Shown piece after piece: positions 8,370 to 15,523 of a stretch of 30,604 nucleotides of DNA. The stretch's first letter is position 1. The number at the start of each line of letters is the position of its first letter. Below the pieces are notes generated by a model. It saw nothing but the letters and a program-made list of their open reading frames with translations. It searched no databases and was not told the DNA's origin. The stretch spans positions 1 to 30,604 of the forward strand of contig JAGQIY010000648.1 in the NCBI GenBank assembly GCA_020430865.1. The letters are read 5' to 3'. A program made the position numbers and the translations under genes. This DNA is from Myxococcales bacterium. GTDB taxonomy: Bacteria; Myxococcota; Polyangia; Polyangiales; Polyangiaceae.

Positions 8370-8586
8370 GCTCAGACGGTAGGCGGCTCGAAGCGACGCG
8401 CCAAGCGCTGTCACGATTCCGCGGAAAACTACCCTCACATCGTCGTACACCGTTCCGCTCGGTGCGCCCTGGTGACGAATCGCGTCCTGTGACGAATGCG
8501 CCACCCGAGTTCGCTTCAGCGCGGGGCGGCGCGGGACCAGCCAGGCGGCGCTTCTGTTCCCTGGCGGTGAGTGCTAAGCGCTGAGC
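8370..8586. promoter_or_regulatory. Divergent intergenic region, pilus operon / RlmN-like gene
   Basis: 217 bases between the divergent starts. It contains two identical 9-base direct repeats, gtgacgaat, at 8472-8480 and 8489-8497 (17 bases start to start, just under two helical turns), which could be an operator. No confident -35/-10 pair was found. If the GTG at 8504 were used for the minus-strand gene, the region would shrink to 82 bases and the repeats would fall just inside its coding end. Confidence 0.3.
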
Positions 8587-9648
8587 GTGCTGGCCCTGCA
8601 GGCAGTAACTCCCGAGTTCCTCGCGAACACGCTCGGTCCCGTGAGCATCGCGGACGCGCGGCGCATTCTCGCTCAGGTGCACCGGGCCGGGCACCTCGAG
8701 ACACCGCTGGCGAACGTTCGACGGGCGGCGCTCGCCAGCGCCCGCGACGCTGGGTACGTGCCGCGACTCGAGGTGGTCAGTCGCCAGCACAGCTCCCTGG
8801 ATCCATTCGTGAAGCTGGCCTTCCGCGTGCCCAGCGGCGAGGTCGTGGAGTCGGTGCGCATCCCCCTGGAGAAGCCCGGACGCTTCTCGGTCTGCGTGAG
8901 TTCCCAGGTGGGCTGCGCCCTGGCCTGTCGCTTCTGCGCGACTGGACGCATGGGACTCAAGCGCAACTTGGAAGTGTGGGAGATCGTCGAGCAGGTGCGC
9001 GAGCTCCGCAGCACCCTCGATCCCGCGCGTGGGGAGCGGGTTCATGGCGTGGTGTTTCAGGGCATGGGAGAGCCACTCGCCAACCTGGATCGTGTGCTGA
9101 ACGCCATCGCGGTGCTCAGCGATCCGAGCACCCTGGCCATCGACGCGCGGAACATGACCGTTTGCACCTCGGGACTGCCAACGGGGATCCGCCGTCTGGC
9201 TCGTGAGGCGCCGAGAGTCCGTCTGGGCTGGTCACTCGGCTCCGCGCTCCGGGAAACCCGTCGCCGACTCATGCCCATCGACGAGGCTCATCCTTTCCCC
9301 GAGGTACTGGAGGCCGTGATCGAGCACACGCGAGTGACGCGACGATCGCCGATGTGGGCCCTCACACTGCTGGCCGACGTCAACGACGGCGAGGCCGACG
9401 CCCAGGCCCTCGCAGACCTCATCGACGACTTCAGCGCCCGGGCCGGTCGCCGCCCCCGTCTCACGGTGATCCCCTACAACTCAATCGACAGCCAGGCCGA
9501 TCCCTTCGAACGCTCCAGCAGGGAGCGCGAGGACCGCTTCCGCGAGATCTTGCGTGAGCGTGGAATCGGCAGCCATCGCCGCTACAGCGGCGGAGGTGAC
9601 GTTGGAGCTGCGTGCGGTCAGCTCGCCGCGCGTGCTCGAGAGCCATGA
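8587..9648 (+). CDS. RlmN-like radical SAM methyltransferase
   Basis: 353 aa. RlmN methylates C2 of A2503 in 23S rRNA (and A37 of some tRNAs) by a radical SAM ping-pong mechanism. All mechanistic cysteines are visible: CxxxCxxC for the 4Fe-4S cluster at Cys110, Cys114 and Cys117 (VSSQVGCALACRFCATG); the resolving Cys103 (SVCVSSQ, equivalent to E. coli C118); and the methyl-carrying Cys343 near the C-terminus (VGAACGQL). VVFQGMGEPLANLD and RRLMPIDEAHPF are family blocks. It diverges from typical RlmN: the usual SLHA appears as SLGS and MGMGEPL as QGMGEPL. It is probably an RlmN paralogue with unverified target. The start is GTG; no clear Shine-Dalgarno. The stop overlaps the next gene's ATG as ATGA, implying translational coupling. 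Confidence 0.87.
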   Translation: MLALQAVTPEFLANTLGPVSIADARRILAQVHRAGHLETPLANVRRAALASARDAGYVPRLEVVSRQHSSLDPFVKLAFRVPSGEVVESVRIPLEKPGRFSVCVSSQVGCALACRFCATGRMGLKRNLEVWEIVEQVRELRSTLDPARGERVHGVVFQGMGEPLANLDRVLNAIAVLSDPSTLAIDARNMTVCTSGLPTGIRRLAREAPRVRLGWSLGSALRETRRRLMPIDEAHPFPEVLEAVIEHTRVTRRSPMWALTLLADVNDGEADAQALADLIDDFSARAGRRPRLTVIPYNSIDSQADPFERSSREREDRFREILRERGIGSHRRYSGGGDVGAACGQLAARAREP

Positions 9649-10789
9649 AGTCCGTCGCCCCGCCGAGCCAAGCCTCCTCGAGCAACACGCGTCTGCTCAG
9701 ACGCTGGGGAAAGCTCGAGCTGCGCTCGCGTGGGGGTCAGCTCGAACTCTACGGCAACCTCGACGGCCTGGCTCAGCTCGACCGGGTCGCCCGCTGTCAT
9801 TGCGTGGGTCACCCGTTGCTCCCGCGCCTCGTCGGGCGAGAAGAGACGGCATTGGGAGCCTCGTTGCTCTTCGGAGCCGACGTGTACTGCGACTTCGAGA
9901 CCTTGGTCGCGGATCTGGAGCAGGGCGAGCACAAGGTCCCCTACGCTGGCGCGCTGTCGCTCGGGGAGCAGCTCGCAGAGGGCCTCCAGCGCTGGCGGAG
10001 GCAGGACATCCTCAGGGAGCGCTGGGCTGGTGCAACGTCCTTGCGTCTCCCCACGGAGATATGGTGCTGCTCGCTGGTGCGACCCCCGAGCTGGATTCGC
10101 CGATCCCGGTTCTACGGGCCCCAGAGCTGAGCGGCGGAGCGGCGCCGTCGCCCAGCGCCGACGTCTACGTGCTGCTGATGTTGCTGGAGCGGCTGCGCGC
10201 CGTCTCGGAGGTGCCCGAGGTGCAGAACCGGGTGCTGCGAGGCGACATCGATCGCGAACTGGAGCCCTACGCGCGCGCCTTCGCGCAGGCCCACCTCAAG
10301 GGCATGAGCATGGTTCCCCTCACCCGTCACGCCCACATGCGAGAGGCGCTCGACGAATTCCACGCTCTGTGGCGGATGACCGGTCACTGGTCGGCCCCGG
10401 ACGCGCTGTCCACATTTCTGGAAGCTTGCGTCCAGCACATGCGGGCCGTCGCGCATCCGCGCCTCGAGGTAGGCCCGGATTGTCGGTGGCTGGTGCTGCC
10501 GTCGGGCACGCGGGTCGACCTGGCGCGCAGCCCCGTCCTGCGACGCATCGCGCGCCAGCTGATCGATACGCACTGCACGCTACCAGGTCGCTTCGTATCC
10601 CTGCGGAACATTATTCGCGCTGGCTGGCCGAACGAGGATCTCGAACGTGGCGCCGCCAGCAATCGCGCCTACGTCACGCTGTCGAAGCTGCGGAGCCGGG
10701 TCTTTGGCGAGCTCCTTGAGACCGGCGACGTCGGCTGGCGTCTCCAGCCGCAGCTCGTCGTGGACGGCCGCGCGCCCACGGTCATGTGA
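9645..10789 (+). pseudogene. Frameshifted pseudokinase-like / winged-helix-like protein
   Basis: Begins at the ATG of an ATGA overlap with the RlmN-like gene. The first part, frame starting 9645, reads sensibly with high third-position GC to about 10010 (VGHPLLPRLVGREE ... GALSLGEQLAEGLQRWRRQ), resembling the N-lobe and alpha-E helix of a Ser/Thr kinase. That frame then degenerates and stops at 10130. From about 10015 the sense continues in the other frame (position modulo 3 = 2) to 10789: GWCNVLASPHGDMVLL, RAPELSGGAAPSPSADVYVL (like APE...SDVYSLG), and a C-terminal segment LRNIIRAGWPNED...SNRAYVTLSKLRSRVF resembling the winged-helix tail of some myxobacterial kinases. HRD and DFG are missing, so it would be a pseudokinase. 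A one-base deletion (or two-base insertion) near 10003-10025 explains the break; it may be a true pseudogene, an assembly error or recoding. Confidence 0.65.
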
Positions 10790-10816
10790 CGCGCAGCACG
10801 GGGTGTCACCAGGACG

Positions 10817-10834
10817 CCGCTCGTGGACGAGCGG
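10817..10834. terminator. Small hairpin after the frameshifted gene
   Basis: A 7-base perfect stem (ccgctcg / cgagcgg) with a four-base loop, 28 bases after the stop at 10789. No T-tract follows. Possibly a weak terminator, or part of the leader of the next gene. Confidence 0.3.
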
Positions 10835-10927
10835 ATATCCCGATGGGTGTGCAGAGTTAAGGACGCTTAAGGCGAGTATGGGGGTGAGGGTGTTCCGCGC
10901 ATGCCCGGCGGCGTAACTTCAGCCGCT

Positions 10928-13135
10928 ATGCGTGCTTACGTTTTCCCTCGCCCGTCGACGTTACTCACCGCGTGCGCCGTGATTGGCAGTTCACTCACGC
11001 CACTCGCCTGCGGCACATCCAATGTCGCAAGTCAGGTCAAGCCGAACGCCCCGACGGCGAACGAAGCCATGGGTGGCGCTGACCTCAGCTGCAAGCAAGG
11101 CAGCTACGCCGAGCCCCTGGTGATCGATCTGTCGGCGGACAAGCGTGTGGATCTCGAGAGCCAGATGAACGCTGGCGTGGCCATCGTGCGCTACGACTGC
11201 AACGAAATCCGGGTGCTCAAGGACTGCAACCTGGCGGGCAAGTACGCGTTCGCCGGCGTGAGCATGAAGGAACAGGTCATTTCCCTACAGAATGAGGACG
11301 AGCTGAGAGCCAACTTGCCATTCTCCTCTGGCTCGGTCGGAGCGGAGCTGGAGACGGGGAGCCAGCTCGATCTCGCGCTGATCATGATCGGCAAGCGATC
11401 CACCGCCGCCAAGGTGGCGCGCCCCGTGCTCGAAGGCTCCCAGTGCGGCGAGGCGACGCACTTCGTGCGCGCCGCGACCGTCGGCGCCTTCGCGATGAAG
11501 ACCGGCACCAAGGGCCGCGTGGCTGCGGCCGTGGAGCTCTTCGGCGCTGGCACCAGCGGTCAGAGTTCTGCCCAGGAGAAGCGGGCCAACAAGGATGGCG
11601 ACATCGGCTCCTGCAAGACCTCCAAGCCCTCGTCCGATGCTCCTCCGGATCAATGCCAGTCGGCGATCCGAGTCGAGCTGGTGCCGATCGCTCAGGAGCT
11701 GCCCACCGCAAAGAAGGACGGCGAGAAGAAGGACGAAGCCGCAAAGAAGGACGCCAAGCCGATCGAGAACCCCTGCGGAGCAGAAGGCTTCGTGATGGTC
11801 GGCGGCAAGTGTAGCCGCGCGGATTCCGGCGCGCCCCACCTCTGCGATCCGAAGGACTCCGACGACTGCAAGGCCCAGTGCGACAAGGGCGACATGGGGA
11901 GCTGCCACAACTACGCGGAGGCGGTGTTCTCCAACTTCTGCAACGACCCATCGAAGAAGCAGGTGTGTGACGAGACCAACGGCGCGGAGAACGACAGGCG
12001 CGAGGCGGAGGCCGTGGGTTACTGGCGCCAGGCGTGTGACAAGGGCGACATCGCCGACGCTTGCGACCAGATCGGGAACTACCTGCTGACCGGCTTCAAG
12101 TTGGTCAAGGCTGACAAGCCGACCGCGCTCGCAGCTCTGGACAAGGGCTGCCAGCTCGGGAAGGCCGACTCCTGCTACTTGCTGGGTGACTCGTACCTGA
12201 AGGGGGACGAGGGCCTGAAGAAGGACACCATGAAGGGCCTCGGTCTGACCGACCGAGCCTGCAAGCTCGGGGATCAGTACTCCTGCCAGAAGCTCGGGGA
12301 GTACTACTTCAAGGGCGAGTACCGCTCGAAGGATCCGGCGCGTGGCTACGAGTTCCTTGGCCAGTTCTGCGCTCAGGGCGAGTGGGAGACCTGTCAGGAG
12401 CTTGGAGAGCACCTGCTCGGCATCTTCGACAGGTACGACGCCAAGATGACCGGCGTGAACCCGGTGAAGGAGGTTCCACGCGCAAACGAGCTCGGACGTG
12501 AGCTACTGGACCGCGCCTGCAGCAAGGGCAAGCGTGACGACGCCTGCGCGCGTCTGGGCCACGTGTACTACGTGGAGCAGAAGTGGGAGATGGCGCGCAA
12601 GTACCTTCCAACCGGCTGCAAGGGTGACGGCGACACCTGCCTGCGCATGGCGGACATGGAGCTGAACGGCAAAGGCGGGCCGAAGGACAAGGCCTCCGCC
12701 GTGGAGTACTGGATCGCCAGCGTCGACGACAAGTTCGTGGCACAGGCTGCTGAAGCCCTGGAGAAGGGTGATGGCTTGCCCAGGAACACGGAGCGCGCCG
12801 CGGAGCTATACGGCAAGCTATGCAACAGCGAGAACAAGCCCGCTTGCGCCAACGCGAAGCGCCTCGACAAGAAGGTGTGGCTCGACGCGATCGCCGAGGA
12901 TTGCAGCCGTGAAGACGAGTGGAGCTGCCGAGAGCTGATGACCGCCGACAAGTCGCGTCACCGCACGGAAATTGACAAGCTGTGCGGCGGCGCGTCGGAG
13001 TTCGGCTGCAAGGAGCTCAAGAAGCTCGACGGCGCCGCGGCCAAGAAGATGGTGGAAGCCAACTGCAGCAAGGAGAGGGCGGACAAGTCCGACGACGACA
13101 AGGAGAGCTGCAAGATGCTCGAGTCCATGTTCTGA
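10928..13135 (+). CDS. Cysteine-rich Sel1-repeat lipoprotein
   Basis: 735 aa from the ATG at 10928, preferred over the one at 10901 because it starts the signal peptide directly (MRAYVFPRPSTLLTACAVIG ... LTPLACGTSN; lipobox PLAC). The N-terminal part (to about 250) has several Cys and no domain I recognise. A Lys/Glu-rich linker (KKDGEKKDEAAKKDAK) follows. From about residue 316 to 630 there are Sel1-type repeats with paired cysteines: QCDKGDMGSCHNYAE, ACDKGDIADACDQIGNYL, GCQLGKADSCYLLGDSYLKG, ACKLGDQYSCQKLGEYYFKG and FCAQGEWETCQELGEHL. Paired Cys in each repeat is known from the Helicobacter Hcp proteins, where they form disulfides. A role as a periplasmic or outer-membrane protein-binding scaffold is inferred. 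The C-terminus is charged and has further Cys residues. No ribosome binding site was seen. Confidence 0.85.
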   Translation: MRAYVFPRPSTLLTACAVIGSSLTPLACGTSNVASQVKPNAPTANEAMGGADLSCKQGSYAEPLVIDLSADKRVDLESQMNAGVAIVRYDCNEIRVLKDCNLAGKYAFAGVSMKEQVISLQNEDELRANLPFSSGSVGAELETGSQLDLALIMIGKRSTAAKVARPVLEGSQCGEATHFVRAATVGAFAMKTGTKGRVAAAVELFGAGTSGQSSAQEKRANKDGDIGSCKTSKPSSDAPPDQCQSAIRVELVPIAQELPTAKKDGEKKDEAAKKDAKPIENPCGAEGFVMVGGKCSRADSGAPHLCDPKDSDDCKAQCDKGDMGSCHNYAEAVFSNFCNDPSKKQVCDETNGAENDRREAEAVGYWRQACDKGDIADACDQIGNYLLTGFKLVKADKPTALAALDKGCQLGKADSCYLLGDSYLKGDEGLKKDTMKGLGLTDRACKLGDQYSCQKLGEYYFKGEYRSKDPARGYEFLGQFCAQGEWETCQELGEHLLGIFDRYDAKMTGVNPVKEVPRANELGRELLDRACSKGKRDDACARLGHVYYVEQKWEMARKYLPTGCKGDGDTCLRMADMELNGKGGPKDKASAVEYWIASVDDKFVAQAAEALEKGDGLPRNTERAAELYGKLCNSENKPACANAKRLDKKVWLDAIAEDCSREDEWSCRELMTADKSRHRTEIDKLCGGASEFGCKELKKLDGAAAKKMVEANCSKERADKSDDDKESCKMLESMF

Positions 13136-13162
13136 GACGTCGCACCCGAAGCCTGGATAGGC

Positions 13163-13200
13163 GAACGCCGCGAGTTGCCCCCGTGCTCCTCGCGGCGTTC
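13163..13200. terminator. Bidirectional terminator hairpin between convergent genes
   Basis: A perfect 12-base inverted repeat (arms 13163-13174 and 13189-13200, 14-base loop), followed by ttcatt on the plus side, in the 106-base gap between the convergent Sel1-repeat and DUF4139 genes. Good stem, short T-poor tail. Confidence 0.7.
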
Positions 13201-13241
13201 TTCATTGTGGCGACGGCCTGAAGGTAGAGCCGCGCCCCAAC

Positions 13242-15455
13242 TCATTTGGATGCGACGCGCTCGTTGGCTGGCTTCAGCTTCAGCTCTGCGAGCTTGTCCT
13301 GCAGCTCTACCCGGCGCGTCATCTGTTCGCCTTCGACCGTTGCCACGTCCAGCGTGGCCTTCTGCAGACGGTCGGAGATCTCTTCCATCTTCTTCGCGAG
13401 GCCGCGACTCAAGGTCTGCGCCTGGGGGACCTTCTTGAGGGTCACCAGCTGCACGTGGATCTCATCGATGCGTCGACGATACTCGGCCATCTGGCGGTGC
13501 AGCGTGTCGACCTTGTCCTGAGCGTCGTGCATCGCGCGATGCAACGCGAGCACCTCCTGAAGGCCCTTGCGCAGGTCCGGGTCCAGCGACCTGGACGTCT
13601 TGAGATAGAGCGAGATGGCCTTTGCGCCGCTCGGCGTGGCCATGTCGAGGCTCGCCGTGATGGGCGTCGCTTCCTCGATCTCGACGTCCACGTTCCCCCC
13701 AGCGGGGATCGTCACCGGGAACAGGTAGGCACCGTTCAGCTTCTGCTGCTTGGAGCCCTTGGCGGCGACCAGATCGTAGCCGGGCTTGGTGGCGTGACGG
13801 ATGAACACGCGCACGGCGTCTTGCCCCTTGTTCGCGAGCTCGAGCTTGGTGCGCCGAATGCGCTGACTCTGAGCGGTCACGATGCCGCGCTGGATCGTCA
13901 CCAGCTGCTCGATCTCCTCTCGTGAGTCTTCCTTCGTCTCCACGACGACCTGGCGATCCAGGGCGTACGGGATGAATGCCTCGCTCTTCGGCGGGATGGC
14001 CTCCGAGAGCCCTTCCCCGAGGAACTGACCCTTGGCATAGACGGTGAACGGTCCCTGGTCCAGGGTGTACTTGGTCGGGTTCTTGATGCGCACCGCCTTG
14101 AAGGCGAACTGGCGGGAGCCGCGCGCGCTCACGGGGTCGTAGTAGTAGACCGGCTCCACCTCTGTCTTGGACTTGACCAGGCTGATCATCGCCGAGTGAT
14201 CCCGCTCGATGCTCATCGGGCTGTCGGCCATGAAGTAAGCGGAGCCCGTGGGCTCCTCTGGCTTTCCAGCGGTCTGTCTGGGCTGCTCAGGCGCAGGCGG
14301 CTGATCGACGGCGATGACTCGCACGCCTTCGGTGTTCGTCTTGCCGGTGGCCACCACCTCGATGCGGTCTGCGTCGACTCCGTTTGCGATCAGCAGGTCC
14401 CGAGCCTTGTTGGCGCGCTCGAGAGACGCCCGCGCGCCGTCGTCGTCGCCCGCCTTCGCGTATCCTTCCACACGGATACGACCGTGCTGCTGGGCGCGCG
14501 CTGCGATGTTGCCCGCCGCGTTGGCCTGCTTGGGCTTGCGTCGGTAGACCTCGGCCTTCTTGTCGGCTGCTCGCGAAGCAGGCTTGGACACGGGTCGTGG
14601 CTCCCGTGCCGGTGCGCCAGCGCTCTCCCCGCGCCCATAGCCGGGCTGCTTGAGCACCTTGGCGGTCTCTGAGACGTCCGCCGCGGCAAAGCGGCCATCA
14701 TCGTCCTTCTCGCGCTCCAGTTCCTCATCGGAGATACCTCCGAGGACCTGCACTTCCTTCTTCGCCACCGTGTAGGACGAGCCCCCCGTCGGCGGGGCGA
14801 GCGCGAGCGCAGCGTTGTCGGTGAGGGTCTCGCGCTCGATCAGACGCACGCTCGCGAGATCGTAGCGGAACGACAGCGCCGAGGAGCTGCCCACACCGAC
14901 GCGCACCCGCTTCCAGTCCTCGCCAGAGACGTTGTCGACGACGGCCCAGGCCTCGAGTTGCCCGCTCCCCCCCTCCGCCAGCTCCACGCGGTAGCTCGGC
15001 TTCCACGCCGGACTCTCGGTGACGTAGCTGATGGCCAGATCGTGTGGCCCCTTGCCTGGGAGCTGAATCGTGAGCTCGGTGTCGGCTCCGCTCTCGTCCA
15101 CCGTGGGGTAGGCAACCGGGAGGCTCTCGCCCGTCTTGGCGTCCACGATCGTGAGACTCTTGAGGAAGTCGTCGATCTTCCCCGACGGCACCGTCAACGT
15201 CAGCTTGTCGCCGCGGACCAGCGCTCGACGCTCGAAGTACGCAACACCGTTGCGATAGATCACGACCTTGCCGAGCGCGGCGTCGGTGCGGATGGGCTCG
15301 CTGACTGGCAGGTTCTTGGTGCAGCCGGTCGTCACAGAGGACAGTCCCAGAGCGACCAGCAGCGCCAGCCCGCCGATGCCGGTCGCCGCGCTCCCACGTG
15401 AGGGCGCTCTCAGCGCGCCAGCCTCGGTGCCAGTCTTGTGTGTGCGTCGAAACAT
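13242..15455 (-). CDS. DUF4139 lipoprotein with embedded OmpA-like segment
   Basis: 737 aa. The signal region ends in a lipobox-like SVTTGC with Cys45; the preceding n-region is long. The N-terminal part (about 60-215: VVIYRNGVAYFERRA, GKIDDFLKSLTIVD, ESPAWKPSYRVEL) and the part after 405 (VYYYDPVSARGSRQFAFKAV, KNPTKYTLDQGPFTVYAKGQ) together make a DUF4139-type mucoidy/envelope protein. Between them, residues about 311-383 (RIRVEGYAKAGDDDG, ANKARDLLIANGVDADRIEV) resemble the second half of an OmpA-like peptidoglycan-binding domain. Residues about 640-737 look coiled-coil (HRQMAEYRRRIDEIHVQLV). It is an envelope protein; specific function unknown. A strong GGGAGG lies seven bases before the ATG but inside a hairpin (see the regulatory entry). 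It lies downstream of the IgGFc-like gene on the same strand, 68 bases apart. Confidence 0.85.
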   Translation of the reverse strand: MFRRTHKTGTEAGALRAPSRGSAATGIGGLALLVALGLSSVTTGCTKNLPVSEPIRTDAALGKVVIYRNGVAYFERRALVRGDKLTLTVPSGKIDDFLKSLTIVDAKTGESLPVAYPTVDESGADTELTIQLPGKGPHDLAISYVTESPAWKPSYRVELAEGGSGQLEAWAVVDNVSGEDWKRVRVGVGSSSALSFRYDLASVRLIERETLTDNAALALAPPTGGSSYTVAKKEVQVLGGISDEELEREKDDDGRFAAADVSETAKVLKQPGYGRGESAGAPAREPRPVSKPASRAADKKAEVYRRKPKQANAAGNIAARAQQHGRIRVEGYAKAGDDDGARASLERANKARDLLIANGVDADRIEVVATGKTNTEGVRVIAVDQPPAPEQPRQTAGKPEEPTGSAYFMADSPMSIERDHSAMISLVKSKTEVEPVYYYDPVSARGSRQFAFKAVRIKNPTKYTLDQGPFTVYAKGQFLGEGLSEAIPPKSEAFIPYALDRQVVVETKEDSREEIEQLVTIQRGIVTAQSQRIRRTKLELANKGQDAVRVFIRHATKPGYDLVAAKGSKQQKLNGAYLFPVTIPAGGNVDVEIEEATPITASLDMATPSGAKAISLYLKTSRSLDPDLRKGLQEVLALHRAMHDAQDKVDTLHRQMAEYRRRIDEIHVQLVTLKKVPQAQTLSRGLAKKMEEISDRLQKATLDVATVEGEQMTRRVELQDKLAELKLKPANERVASK

Positions 15456-15460
15456 GAAGA

Positions 15461-15497
15461 AGCCTCCCAGACGGCTTCAACGCCGCCCGTGGAGGCT
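15461..15497 (-). promoter_or_regulatory. Hairpin burying the ribosome binding site of the DUF4139 gene
   Basis: On the minus-strand RNA, a 7-base arm (complement of 15491-15497) pairs perfectly with 15461-15467, which overlaps the Shine-Dalgarno GGGAGG (complement of 15463-15468). An inner four-base stem (15472-15475 with 15482-15485, six-base loop) stacks inside. If folded it would hide the site just upstream of the ATG at 15455. It may instead be an intergenic terminator for the upstream gene; there is no T-tract after it. Confidence 0.45.
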
Positions 15498-15523
15498 CCT
15501 TACGCTTCGAGTCGAAAAAAGGT

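Noticed and set aside
9554..10010. Coding use of the upstream half of the 411-codon frame ending at 10789
   Set aside because: Its translation there is Arg/Gly/Pro-rich low complexity, while the frame starting at 9645 reads sensibly with high third-position GC over the same bases.
11285..12412. A 375-codon open frame on the minus strand
   Set aside because: Antisense to the Sel1-repeat gene; its Leu/Val/Arg composition mirrors the repeat codons.
15505..15520. A-run near 15515 as a T-tract terminator for the IgGFc-like gene
   Set aside because: On the minus strand the T-run comes before, not after, the nearest strong hairpin, so it does not form an intrinsic terminator.
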